A stretch of 64,000 nt of DNA, from contig NW_003314337.1 in assembly GCF_000143415.4 (NCBI RefSeq), positions 78,559-142,558 of the forward strand. Direction: 5' to 3'. Of the stretch, positions 32,087 to 43,822 are shown piece after piece. Both the position numbers and the translations under genes were made by a program. The notes below the pieces were generated by a model that was not told the DNA's origin, searched no databases, and worked only from the letters and a program-made list of their open reading frames with translations. Source of the DNA: Selaginella moellendorffii. Its lineage: Eukaryota; Streptophyta; Lycopodiopsida; Selaginellales; Selaginellaceae. The first letter of the stretch is position 1. Each line of letters opens with the position of its first letter.

Positions 32087-34784
32087 GACGAAGTTCGATG
32101 TCCTCATCGAACGGTAAACCATTTTATAAAGTAACACCCGCATGTGTTACCATTTCCATCCTTGGCATTTAGCCAATATTTATCAATGGTTTGACATTGA
32201 AGGCTCACCATGCCTTCTCCATATTCGTCAATGGTTTGACACCAAAGGCTCGCCATGCCTTGCCCATCCTCTAAGGAGGATAGTCTCTCCAACTTAGCGA
32301 CTCACTTGACCACCTGGGGTGGGTTGCTCCTTTTTATTGGTTCAGTCCTCGCTAAACCCGTTAGAGACATCCTCTCTAACTCAATTCCACTACTCATTCT
32401 TGAGTAGTCACAGATTCCATCGATCTACCTTTGCACTTTGGAACGTTTACTTTTGACTTCTTGAAGTCAATTTCCTAGGTGTCTCTGACACCTTGCCTTG
32501 CACATTTTGTGCAACTCCACTTCCCCTCCTAGGAAGTTCTCTACTCGAGGGCACCCTCATCCTCTTTTCTATTTTTGTGCCACCATTGGCATTACGTTCC
32601 ATTTATCATTATTTGTGCTAGGGCTATCCACGGCCCTATCTTTTGGCTCCTTAGTTGCTCCCTCACTTGGAGCCTTTCCTTTGCCAAACCCAATCTCCGT
32701 ATATGCATCTACGGACGGCATCACCCAGGATGCCTGGCGTGACTCCCCATGCCGGTGCACCAATTTATACTCAAAGCGCGCTATAGATCACTACTTAGGA
32801 ACCTAGTTCCTCCACACTGCCAAGTCCTCTCACTTGACAAGTCTGTGATCATGCATAGACTCATCCATGCTTGGCCCCATGGCCCACCCTTTTTGAAGTT
32901 ATCACCTTCAACTAGGGTATTTGTTCCCCTGACTTGCCAATCTCACTTTGGCAAGTCCTCCGACCACTGTAACATGGTTCCTGCACAAGCGTGAAAGCCC
33001 TTGATCATCGACTTTCGTTCAAAGCCCTCTCTTTGAACACTCACGAACTACTTCCCTAACCTTGATAGCCTTGCCTCATGGCAAGCTTCAAGACCACGCT
33101 TCTGCTGCGCCACTCTGGTTTCGAGCATTCTTTGAACCATTTACGCTTGGCCTTTCTAGGTACTAAGCTACCTAGAATCATCTTTGGGAACCTTGAAGGA
33201 ACTCTGTCCCTTAGCTTGCTAAGGCCTCCCTTTTGGCAAGCTTTCCAATTACCATATAGTCTAACATGGACAATTCCATATTTTAGACTCTCCATGGCAT
33301 CACGGTTGCTAGCAACAACACCCTCGAGCCCCCATTTGATTCTCCACTCCCAGCTGGCATAACCAACCTTGGTTATGCCCTTCGATTCCTATGGTTTGGT
33401 TCTACCCCCATACTTCTTGCTTTTGGCCTCACACCTTTCCTTTGGTCATTCTCCTCCAGACCAAAAGGATAGCTTTGCACTTTCTATCATGCCTTAGCAA
33501 GTATTCTTAGGGATGAACCTACCCAATAGCCTAGGGAGTGGTTCCTCAATCCAGGTATGCTCACCCTATAATCCCACACACCGAGATTACGTTGTTGCTT
33601 ATGGGCCTTTACATGCCCATCGCTAGCCTTGCCAAAATTCCATTTTTGGCTTTGTCCAATTCGAGTAGACTGTCTTCTCCTGTCTCCACCACCTTAGACA
33701 TTTGGATAGCACCTTCTATCCATCATTCGCTAGGGACTTAGTCCCTTGGGCCTTATCTATTGCCCTCGCAACATCAAACACCACCTCCTAGTGTTCTAGA
33801 GTGTTCAGGTGTCCCAATGACGACTTCCTTGACAATGAGTATTTCCTTTCATGACATTGACTTACTATATCGCAACATAAGCAATTTATCCCCCGTAAGG
33901 GTATATCCAATTTCCTTATGCCATCAAGAAGGCTTGGGTAGCTACCTTCTACCCGTTTAACCAATTATTTTGCACCTCTTGCTTAGTTGCCTCATAGTTG
34001 TCAAGTCCTACAACTCATTGCTGGTGCTTCCACACCTCCATCATTATTTGGGTCACCACACTCCAACTGTATGCTCTGCAGCTTAGGCTATGCCATTCCC
34101 ATTTCCATTGGGATTCCTTTGGCAAGAGGTTCTCATGAACCCACCAACATAGCCTCAAGGTATCACACCTTGGCACATTTGGTGTCTCCACACCATTGGC
34201 TCCACGAGCCTACCTCTATGACACTTCTTCTTTGTGTCTAAGTCTTTGCCAAGACCAATACCACTCTTTCTCATGCCAACCATCCGTTAGCACTGCACCA
34301 TAGAGGTCACACACAACTTTGTTTCAAAGTTGTTTTCTTTTTGGGAACACCCTTCCCACGACTTTAGCATGGCACATTTTGCCATCGATAAGATACCCTC
34401 TGTTCTCATCCTTGGATCCTATGATCCCCCCCATCCTTCGTGGGGTACCACACACTTCAGTCCAAATGCTTCCATCAGTCCTTTAGGACCATTCCTTGAC
34501 TCTACTTGAGTCATCCAGCAGTTTTGGACTTGGTTAATCCACAGACCCGTAAGGTCCTACTTGTTAGGCACTAGCTCACTGGAATACACTTCTTGCATTC
34601 ATATCCTCACTCACAAGGACTATTTTCACAAGTGTTACTCTGACACTTGATTTTGTTCTCTGGGGCAACTTTTGCCCCTTAGGACTACTTGTCCATGTGA
34701 TGAGAATACCAACTCATCTCTAAGTACACCCCCCAACTCCTTGGGTTGTTCCAGCATTTATTAAAGGTAGCCCCGACTACCATT
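32087..34784. other. Large non-coding repeat, copy 2
   Basis: This stretch of about 2.7 kb separates the 3' LTR-B from the integrase C-terminus of the minus-strand gypsy element. It is collinear with 4571-6330 over about 32640-34320. No credible gene is seen. It could be an unusually long 3' untranslated region of that element or an independent LARD-like repeat. Confidence 0.5.
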
Positions 34785-35254
34785 TCATGGAAAGATCACT
34801 CGCACAAAGACGAGATCACCTACTTTATATTCCTGGAATTGGCAATGCTCATTAGCAAACTTCTCCGCTTTATCCTGAGCTACTTGCAAATTCCATTTGC
34901 ACACCACTAGAATCTCATCAAGTTCTATGGCCAGATCAGTTGCCTCGGAATCAAGCTTATCTTGAACGTCTTTACTCAAATGCAATCCCAACTCCACTGC
35001 TGTTCGAGGATGCCTATTTAGTTTGGTTCCACTGTGTTAGCTATTGTTGTAAGCAAATTGCGCCAACAGAAGATATAGATCCCACTATCCTTGCCTTTGA
35101 CCAATGCTACAATGTAGCATATCCTCCACTAGCTTATTCCCGCTCGGTTTGCCCATCTGTCTAAGGATGATCTCCACTCGAGAGTTTCAAAGTCACTTGC
35201 ATAGCCTTTGCAAAGCCTTTCCAAAATCTATTGGTGAACTTTGAATCTCGATCA
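34785..35254 (-). pseudogene. Gypsy integrase C-terminal part (minus-strand element)
   Basis: A frame at 34785-34997 encodes the end of a gypsy integrase ('YKVGDLVFVRV' is the usual post-core signature). Broken frames up to 35254 continue into the core. The reading is cut by the TRIM insertion and resumes at 35836. Confidence 0.7.
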
Positions 35255-35835
35255 TGTAAGCAAGTAAAGGGAACGACTTGAGAAACGATCCATGGGGTTC
35301 AAATATAAAGGGAGAGAGCCCATGAACAAAAGTGCAGCCCCTTTTCCAGTCAGTTAAGGGTCTTGGGATATTTGGGGTTAAGTGTCCTTGGGTTTGAATA
35401 GTATTGGGCTGTGTGACCTCCCAGGAAGTCCAAACTCAAGAGCTTACATTTGGTATCAGAGAGGTCTTAGGTCTGACTAGGCTAGGGGAATCACAGCACA
35501 CGTTGATTGACATTTGGTTAGTCCAGTTTACTCCCACTGGGCTCAACCCAAGGGGTAGGGTGTCAAGAGAGCGAGGCTCTCGGGAGAGCTGTGGCTCTCA
35601 GCTTCCATTCGCGAGGGCATGAACTTGCAGGGAAGCGTGATGGATTGTAAGCAACCAAAGGGAATGACTTGAGAAACGATCTATAGAGTTCAAATATAGA
35701 GGGAAAGGGACTATGAACAAGAGTGTACCCCCTTTTCCAATCGGTTAAAGGTCTTGGGATATTTAGGGTTAAGCGTCCTTGGGTTTAAATACTACTAAGC
35801 TGGGTGACCTTTTGGGAAGTCCAAACTGAACTACA
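35255..35835 (+). mobile_element. TRIM (miniature LTR retrotransposon), complete
   Basis: Two direct repeats, 35255-35448 (194 bp) and 35646-35835 (190 bp), begin TGTAAGC and end CTTACA or CTACA. Between them are only 197 bp, starting with the initiator tRNA-Met primer-binding site TGGTATCAGAG (35451) and ending in a purine-rich tract before 35646. The element is flanked by a perfect 5-bp target duplication, GATCA (35250-35254 and 35836-35840). There is no coding capacity, so it must have moved with proteins from another element. It interrupts the gypsy integrase. Confidence 0.93.
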
Positions 35836-36325
35836 GATCACTAATGATGTCCTCTAGCAAACCAATATCAAGAAAAACCTTCTCCAAGTAAACTGCAGCC
35901 AAGTCTAAAGTAGTCTTCTGAAGAGCCAACAACTACACATTCTTCGTCAACCGATCCACTATGACCCATACTTGCTCCTTTTGCCTCTGTGTTCGTCCCA
36001 AACAAGTGATGAAGTCTATAGAGATACTACACCAATGGCTCTAAGGAATAGGTAAAGGTTGCAAAAGTCCCCCTGGCTTCTCCCGTGGCACTTTAACCCG
36101 CTGACAAAGTTCACATGATTTACAATACTTGAGAATATCAGCCTTCATATTCCTCCAATAAAAGTTGCGCTTAATCAACTCATACTTCTTCCCCCAAAAA
36201 TGACTGGCCTCTGGAAGATCATGATAGTGGAATAAAACTTGAGTAATTAATGCATCCACCCATGGCAAATATACACAGCCATTGTAGAAGAGAATCCCAT
36301 CCACCAATGAGAAAGGGGTTTCCAT
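35836..36325 (-). pseudogene. Gypsy integrase zinc-binding and core region
   Basis: Minus-strand frame 36041-36325 encodes the HHCC zinc-binding domain: 'HYHDLPEASHF' and 'CKSCELCQR'. The integrase core follows in disrupted frames to 35841. It belongs with the reverse transcriptase at 36959. Confidence 0.8.
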
Positions 36326-36958
36326 CTAGTCTTGCAAAGAGGCCACCTCAGCATCCTAAACTTGAGCATGCTCAACCAACTACCCAAACTCGCTGACCAC
36401 CTTACTCAAATGATGACAAAATCGTGTTTGTAATGTCATCACATGACGAACATGAGATAAAACATCTGCCACCACATTTGATTTTCTTGGATGATGCTCA
36501 ATAGAAAACTCCCGAAACTCCATGAGTTTGACCATCTAACGAGCTTACCTCATGTTCAACTCCTATGTGAAAAGATACATATGTGGTTTGTGATCTGTCA
36601 ACACCACGAATACTGCACCATAAAGATAGTGCTGCCACGTCTGTAAAGCATGAACAATAGAGAGTAACTCTTGCTCATATGTGGAATAGCATTGCTTCGT
36701 GGAATTCAAAGTTTAACTCTCATATGCAATAGGCTGTCCCTCTTGCATGAGAACTCCTCCCAATGCATAACCACTCGCATCTCATGTCACCTCGTAAAGT
36801 TTCGATGGATTAACAGTGCAAAGCACTAGAGTCTCACTCAACAATCTTTTCAGCGCCACAAAACTCTCCTCTTGTGGCTCCTTCCACTCGAACGGAACAT
36901 CCTTGCATAACAACCGCGTCAAAGGAATAGCCACCTCTGCAAACTTCTGCTGGAAACA
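36326..36958 (-). pseudogene. Gypsy RNase H region, disrupted
   Basis: Interrupted minus-strand frames between RT and integrase correspond to RNase H. Multiple stops are present and no intact ORF remains. Confidence 0.6.
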
Positions 36959-37513
36959 TCAGTAGTAACTAGCCATACCAAGAAAACTACGCAACTCGGC
37001 CACTATAGTTGGTGTAGGCAAGTTTTCCACCATAGCCACCTTCTTTGGATCTGTCTTGACACCCTTAGATGTCACAATATGGCCTAAATATTCTACCTCT
37101 GACTTTGCAAATTCACATTTGTTCTTCTTCGCATAAAGTTTGTTGTCTCGGTGTAACAAAAGAACTTTGCGCAAATGCACCTTATGCTCCTCCATATTCT
37201 TGCTAAAAACAAGAATATCATCCAGAAAAATCTCCATAAACTCATGAAGATAATGCCCAAATACCTCCATCATCAACCGAGTAAATGTGGCTAGTGCATT
37301 TGTTAAACCAAACGGCATAACTGTAAACTCAAAATGTCTGAAGTTTGTGTTGAATCCCGTCTTATAGATAGATGCATCATCTATTGCAATCTGATGATAT
37401 CCACTCCTCATATCAATCTTGGTAAACACTCATGTTTCACCAAGCTTGTCTAAGATATCATCCACATGTGGCATCGGCATCTTATCCTTCACTGTCTTCT
37501 TGTTCAAAGCGTG
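36959..37513 (-). pseudogene. Gypsy reverse transcriptase, split by a solo LTR
   Basis: A 156-codon minus-strand frame has 'TKIDMRSGYHQIAI', 'FEFTVMPFGLTNALATF' and catalytic 'FLDDILVFS', typical of Ty3/gypsy RT. The N-terminal RT motifs ('KDGSMRMCINY') lie at 38595-38700, on the other side of the inserted LTR-A. The frame runs across when the insertion and one target copy are discounted. Confidence 0.85.
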
Positions 37514-38594
37514 TGTAAGGAACCAAATCCTCGAGGTGTCGTAGGCTAAAGGATCCTCGAAAGCACGACCAAAATGATAAAGAGTTTATTGGATGGGACC
37601 GAGTTTGAGATCGAGTCCAAGACCAACTCTAAGACCAAGTTCGAGATAGAGTCCAGGATCGAGTCCAAGGCCAACTCCGAAACTGACTTTGAGACCGAGT
37701 TTGAGACAAAGTCCGAGATCCAAGATAGGGTCCTAGACCAAGTCTGAGGTTGGGTCCGAGATTGACTCCGAGATCGGGTCTGAGGTTGAGTCCGACACTG
37801 AGTCTAAAGTCGGGTCTGAGATTGAATCCGAGTACTAATACAGGTCGAAGGGTGAAGGGGGGGGGGGGGGGGCTGGAGGGGGTTCCAAAAGTATAGTAGG
37901 GATAGTGAGGTCTAGGATCAGTCTTGAAGGAACTCTTCAGTGGTGCTTCAAAACTGACTGGGACCGAGGGGCCTTGGGTGGGAGTGAGCATGGACTCGAG
38001 TGGTGCTGGAGGGGCCACCCAAGGAAGTGCTCAAGAGCAACTCGCACTCTCAGAAGAGAAACCAACTGCGGTGCTCCTGGCTCATGTTGAGTGGTGCCCC
38101 ACTTGAGTACCTTGTGGCTCATTACTCCTTGCCCTTCCTAGGGGCTTGGGCCTTCCCTTCAGGATGCAAATGTGGGGGTAGAGGTACCCATATCGGGCCC
38201 TTAGGCCACGGTGTTTTTCCCTAGCGTCCCGAAGCAAGTGTTGCACCCAAGGCTTGGGATTTAGAGGGTCCCATAATCAAGTTTTGTTGTACCAAGGGAT
38301 GTTAGAAACCTGGAGGCTTGGTGTGCTTGGCTGCTTGTGCCTGCGGGGAGTGTAGCCGAACCTTAAGTCCAGTTTAACCCGGGGAGGGGGATTGGGAGAA
38401 ATTTGGGAATCCATGGATGGATGGCTAATGCTCCATTGTTCATGCAGTGAGTAGCTGAAACCAAGTAGGACCAAGTAGGAGCTGGTACAATAGGCGAGAA
38501 CCTTGGCAAGAAAACTTAGCTAAAAGCAAAGGTAGTGTTGGTCGGATAGATGAGGTAAACTGGTAAATTGGAAAGGAAAAATTTATAGCTTACA
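37514..38594 (+). mobile_element. Solo LTR-A inserted in reverse transcriptase
   Basis: A complete 1081-bp LTR-A (TGTAAG at 37514, CTTACA at 38594). It contains the G run (about 37857-37871) and the GAGNCC repeat (37595-37840). The flanking pentamers GCGTG and GCACA are consistent with one 5-bp target duplication diverged by two transitions, which supports an old insertion into the RT of the minus-strand element. Confidence 0.85.
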
Positions 38595-39217
38595 GCACAA
38601 TAGTTAATACACATCCGCATTGAACCGTCCTTCTTAACAAGCAAGACCAGAGCACCAAATGGAGACTTACTTGGCTAAATAAATCCAAACTCAAGTAACT
38701 CCTTGACTTATCATTGAAATTTTTGCTCCTCCACATTACTAAACCTCAAACTCATCCATGGTAGACATTGGTGGTTTCTTATCCACAACACGAGACTCCT
38801 CAAGCCAATTCCACCATCGAAGACCCGCATCACACAAAACCATCGGAATAGCCACTAAAGCCTCTACATCTAGAGTTCCCTTAGCAGCCAGGAACTTCTT
38901 CACATTGGCTAGCCAAGCGAGACACTTGTCCATACCACCATCACCGGAAAAAGTTGGAATCTTGAGTCGATCTACCAAAGAAGGCTTACTTGGAGCACTA
39001 CCTCGTCTAGCCTCAAGTGCCTCAACATGCCCACGCATGGTATCCATCATGCTATGCATCTCATCATGCATCTCTTGTTAATTTCGATTCAACTCATGAA
39101 CCACATCTTGAATGGTCCAAATCTCTACAGCTTTGTCAACACCATCGTCGACACCACCATCGACAATAGGATTCCAGTGTTTAACTTGGTCGGCTATCAC
39201 AACCAACTACTTTGATA
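38595..39217 (-). pseudogene. Gypsy RT N-terminus, gag fragment and primer-binding site
   Basis: 38595-38700 encodes the start of RT on the minus strand. 38739-39071 encodes part of gag ('LRWWNWLEES' and a coiled segment). The protease between them is missing, so the element carries an internal deletion. At about 39205-39217 the minus strand reads TGGTATCAAAG, a primer-binding site. The expected 5' LTR to its right is not recognisable. Confidence 0.7.
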
Positions 39218-39259
39218 CCAATGTTATGATTCGGCACAAAAAGACAAAGATCTAGTCAC

Positions 39260-40119
39260 CCTAGACTATGCTATGCCACCTCTTGAGGTTCCTCACCACC
39301 CAACCACCCCTGAGCTACCTCAAATTTCTCAGGTTGTGGAGCGAGTCTCTAGTCAGTAGGGAAATGCCAGGGCGACTAGAGGACTAGTTGAATCAGCCCT
39401 ATTCTTCAATGACCTCTTCAAAGTGGATGACAGGACATTGGGCAGGGAAGACCACTACACAATTTGGAGAAAGTTGCATGGCAAAGGCTTCCAAACTCTC
39501 AAGCAACTAGTGGGAGTTTTGGACAAGGATAGGAGGAAGACTACAAGGTGTATGTAGGTCTTTAACCTAGGACGGTGGAGGAAAGTCCACCTCGATCTTC
39601 TTTGCATCATCAGAGTGGTGAGAAAGGCGAAGAAGGGGTAGCTCTAGCCTAGGCATTGTCTCAAACCTAGAGACTTTGTGGCTCTACAACAAGACGTGGA
39701 GCCAGACAGGGAACGAATCAGCTTTTGGGCCTAAACTCGGGCATTTACAGCCCCAATGCCGGCTTGGCAAGATGGCAATGTGGAGGTGTGGTTCGTTGTG
39801 TCTCCTGAACAAAATGTTAGGCATCCTTTTTGGGTTATGAGAGGTGATATGCTGCTGCTAGCAGGAGACAACCAGATCATGCCCATGGTGATAGATAACA
39901 AAGTCAAGGGGAGGATTTGAGTAGTACAACAGGCTTTGAAGTAGTTGGTGGTGGTTCAATTGATGGACACATTAGAGGGGGATGGCATTCTTAGAAGGTG
40001 GTGACAACAGCTCATCGAGGATTTGGATTGGGACCCAGCAGCATGGAAATGAGGAGTGAGGAGTTTCTTCTTGTTTGAAGTCAAGGAAGCACGAGATGGT
40101 CTCTTGACCAGGAGGGAGG
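39260..40119 (+). pseudogene. LINE-like ORF2 fragment, 5' part
   Basis: A plus-strand frame with several stops encodes text of the region downstream of a non-LTR reverse transcriptase ('FFNDLFKVDDRTLGRED', 'WFVVSPEQNVRHPFW'). It continues at 47570, after the chromovirus, in the same frame when one target copy is removed. Family assignment rests on the zinc-binding region of the downstream part. Confidence 0.55.
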
Positions 40120-41242
40120 TGTAAGGAACCGACTCCCCGAGATGTCATAGGCTAAACGATCCCTAAAAGCATAACCAAAATGACAAAGAGTTCATCGAAT
40201 GGGACCGAGTCGAAGATCAAGTCCAAGATCAACTCTGAGACGGAGTTCGAGATAGAGTCCAGGATTGAGCCCGAGGCCAAATCGGAGACCAAGTTCAAGA
40301 CCGAGTTCGAGACAGAGTCCGAGATCCAAATCAGGTCCGAGACCGAGTCCGAGGTCGAGTTCGAAGTCGAGTCCGAAATTGGGTCCGAGATCGAGTCCGA
40401 GATCGAGTCCAAGACCGAGTCCGAAGTCCGGTCCAAGATCGAGTCTGAGATTGAGTCTAAAACCGAGTCCGAATACTAATATGGGTCAAGGGGTGAAAGC
40501 CCAAAGTGTGTGTCTCCCGGGGGGGGGGGGTCTGCAGGTGGTTCCAAAAGTATAGTAGGGAAAGGAACTCTCTAATGGTGCTTCCAAACTAACTTGAGGT
40601 TGAGACTGGGGCCGAGGGGCTTTGGGTGGGAGTGAGCATGGGCTTGGGTGGTGCCGGAGGGGCCACCCAAGCAAGTGCTCAAGAGCAGCTCCCACTCTCT
40701 AAAGGGAAACCGATTGCGGTGCTCCCGGCTCATGTGGAGTGGTGCCCCACTTGAGTACCTTGTGGCTCATTGTTCCTTGCCCTTCCTAGAGGCTTGGGCC
40801 TTCCCTTTGGGATGGAAGTGGGGGGGGTAGAGGTACCCATACCAGGCCATTAGGCCATGGTGTTTCGCCCTGATGTCCCGAAGCAAGTGTTGCACCCAAG
40901 GCTTGGGATTTAGAGGGTCCTATGATCAAGTCTTGTTGTACCAAGGGGTGTTAGGAACCTAGAGGCTTGGTGTGCTTGGCTGCTTGTGCCTACGGGGAGT
41001 GCAGCCGAACCTTAAGTCTAGTCTAACTTGGGGAGGGGGATTGGGAGAGATTTGGGAATCCATGGATGGATGGCTAATGCTCCGTTGCTCTTGTAGTGAG
41101 TAGCTGAAACCAAGTAGAACCAAGTAGGAGCTAGTACAATAGGCAGGAACCTTGGCAAGGGAACTTAGCACAAGCCAAGGCAGTGTTGGTCGGATAGACG
41201 AGGTAAGCTGGCAAATTGGAAAGGAAAAATTTGTGGCTTACA
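40120..41242 (+). repeat. 5' LTR of the chromovirus
   Basis: 1123 bp. A GAGNCC-type tandem repeat occupies 40190-40480 and an 11-base G run lies at about 40518-40528. The 3' end abuts the primer-binding site after three bases. Confidence 0.92.
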
Positions 41243-41337
41243 ATTTGGTATCAGAGCCTTTTCCTCAGTTCTAGCGAAGGATAAAGGCAAATTGCTGGGA
41301 GATGGCAAAGGCAGGGTGAAAATGAACCAAGGCAGAG

Positions 41338-42560
41338 ATGGAACTTCCTCCAGAGTTGGAGCCTCCTGTCGAACAAGAGGCTATAGATGAGGAATCCTTG
41401 CATGAGGAGGACTCCAGTGAGGAATCTTCCAAACAGGAGTCCGGTGGTGAGGTTCTTTCATCCGAGGCGCGATTAGACGTTCTAGAAGGACAATCTACAC
41501 AGACCAATGCCCTGTTGGAGACTCCTGTACGCAAGCAAAAGCGTGACAAGAAGCGGAAGAAAAGGCAAAAGACTACGGAGGCTGGCAGCGCAGAAGGTGC
41601 AGACCCTTCGGCAGGGATTGAGGCAAAACCAGACAAAGTCGAACAGACCGAAGTGGAATCAGTCCCTCAGGCATATCCCAAGTACAAACCAAAGCCCCCA
41701 CCGGTCTTCAAGGGAGTGAATGACTATAAGGTGGTGGAGGATTGGTTTTACAATATGGAGGACTACTTCCGAGCGTTGCGGTTACCGAGCTCAGAGAAGG
41801 TCCCATGTGCAAAACTATACTTGGCAGATAATGCCAAGTATTGGTGGAGAATGACAGAGGCCAACGAAGGACCGGTGGCCACTTGGGAAATGATGAAGGC
41901 GAGGATCCGTGGATTTATGTTCCTCCGAATGCTACTCTGCATCTAAGGGATGAGTTGAGTAGGCTGAGGCAGACCAAAACCATTCAAGAATATGTGAATG
42001 GGGTTATGGCAAAGAGGATACTTGTCACAAATATAGGGGATATGGATGCGTTCCATGCTTTCATATCAGGTTTGCAAACCTGGGCTCGCAATGAGGTGAT
42101 GCATTGGAACCCAACCAACTACAAGGAAGCGTTGGATGCGGCCATCAAGGTGCATTTCAATGATAACCTGCGAAAGGGGAACACAATGGGGTTGGGGTCC
42201 ACATTTAGCAAAGGGGCCAAACCAAGGGGAACGTATAGCAGAGGGAAATTCAAAAAGAATTTCTCTAAGAATGAGTCCTCAGGGTTCCGGAAAGGCAAAT
42301 CCGGTGGCCAGCAAACAAGTACGTGGGGGAGTCAAGGAAAAATAGACAAACCCACGGATAAGAAGGTCAAGTCATATAGCAGCGTGGAAACAACGTATGC
42401 TACAACTACGGTGAGGCGGGACACTTTTCAAGGGAATGTCCCTACCCGAAGAAGGCTAGAGCCAATATGGCCATCAAGTCAGGTGAAGTCCAAACTAAGG
42501 TATATGATCCAGTCCCTAACTCAAAGTTACTCATTACACGAGCAACTTTGGTAGAGAGTC
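41338..42560 (+). pseudogene. Chromovirus gag
   Basis: The first frame (41338-41946) gives an acidic leader and the capsid start 'VVEDWFYNMEDYFRAL'. A frameshift near 41900 moves the capsid into the frame ending at 42554 ('RQTKTIQEYVNGVMA'). A zinc knuckle at about 42395-42440, in a third frame, reads C-Y-N-Y-G-E-A-G-H-F-S-R-E-C: the second Cys of CX2CX4HX4C is Tyr. At least two shifts are needed to read the whole protein. Confidence 0.85.
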
Positions 42561-42584
42561 ATTCATGACATCTACTAGCCCTCT

Positions 42585-42880
42585 AAGGGAAGCTCGGAGG
42601 TAGCTTTGTTAAGATCCTTATTGACACGGGTGCTTCGGATAATTTTGTGGCTGCAGGCATAGTTCGGCAAGCCGGACTAACGGTGCAGTGGCTAGGCAAA
42701 CCAAAAACTATAGAGTTTGTTCAAGGTAGCCAAAGCACTAATGAGGTACTTCGACAAGCGAGAGTCGAAGTAGGGACATGGAAAGTGGACATAGATTTCA
42801 CCGTGTTGGACATGGCAGGATTTGATGTGATCTTCGGAATGGATTGGTTCAAATGGTTCGTAGTAGCCCTACATGGATAA
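42585..42880 (+). pseudogene. Chromovirus aspartic protease
   Basis: The frame contains the active-site signature 'ILIDTGASDNFV' and the second conserved block 'GFDVIFGMDWF' typical of gypsy proteases. It ends at a TAA (42878-42880) before the RT, so pol is not continuous. Confidence 0.85.
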
Positions 42881-43033
42881 GTTAGAAACCTTGTGGTACT
42901 GGCGAATGCCCAAGGAAGAAGATCTAGGATGGAGGCCCAGGATCTAAAGGTAGGGCAAAGCAAGGCCAAAGATTCCTGCTTAAACTTGGTGTCCACGAGA
43001 GGATAACTCACTAAAGGAACTAAGGCAGCATTT

Positions 43034-43822
43034 TTGTGCTTACTCTCGGTGAAGAATGACAAAAAGACAAGAACGGAAGAAGTGCCTTTAGTGATCCAAC
43101 GGGTGTTGGACCAATTCCAGGATACCATGCCAGAGGAGCTACCGGCGGGGTTGCCCCCTGCACGACCGATAGAACATAAGATTGAGCTGGTTGAGGGTGC
43201 TGAGGCGGTGGTTCGTCCCCCCTATCATTTGAACGAAAAAGAACTCGAAGAGCTCAAGCGCCAACTAGAGGAGTTGGTGGACAAAGGGTATGTTAGGTTG
43301 AGCAAGTCGCCGTATGGGGCGCCGGTGTTATTTGTGAAAAAGAAAGATGGATCTATGTGCATGTGCATAGATTACCGGTTGCTCAACAAGTATACAAAGA
43401 AGAACAAATACCCTTTGCCAAGGATTGAGGACCTATTCAATAGGTTGGGAAAGGCAAAATACTTCTCGAAGATTGACCTAAGGTCAAGATACTACCAAAT
43501 CAGGGTACCAGAGGAAGATGTTGAGAAGACAACCTATCGAACCAGGTCTGGGAGCTTTGAGTTTCTAGTGATGCCCTTTGGGCTGTGCAATGCGCCGGCA
43601 ACGTTTTTGGCGTTGATGAACCATATCTTTGTACCGTATCTGGATCACTTTGTGGTCATCTATATCAACGACATCCTGATCTATAGCGAGACACTAAAGG
43701 AGCATGCCAAACACTTGGCAAAGGTGTTTGAGAAACTAAGGGAACACAAACTGTATGCTAAAGAGAGCAAATGTGACTTTGCTCAACAAGAGGTAAAGTT
43801 TCTCGAGCATGTGGTGGGCTAG
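43034..43822 (+). pseudogene. Chromovirus reverse transcriptase, active site YIND
   Basis: The 262-codon frame has all RT blocks: '[17 protein letters not shown]', '[11 protein letters not shown]', '[15 protein letters not shown]' and '[17 protein letters not shown]'. The catalytic box reads Y-I-N-D (43661-43672) in place of Y-I-D-D. The Asn codon at 43667-43669 would abolish metal binding. The frame ends with TAG at 43820-43822; downstream text continues in frame and then shifts near 43899. Confidence 0.9.

Noticed and set aside
31052-32134. 360-codon and similar long ORFs in the hexamer repeats (also 2826-3521, 31069-31785)
   Set aside because: They lie inside LTR-B tandem repeats, are open on both strands in several frames, and encode only low-complexity peptides.
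35255-35835. Plain tandem duplication
   Set aside because: The primer-binding site, purine tract and perfect 5-bp target duplication show it to be a TRIM element.
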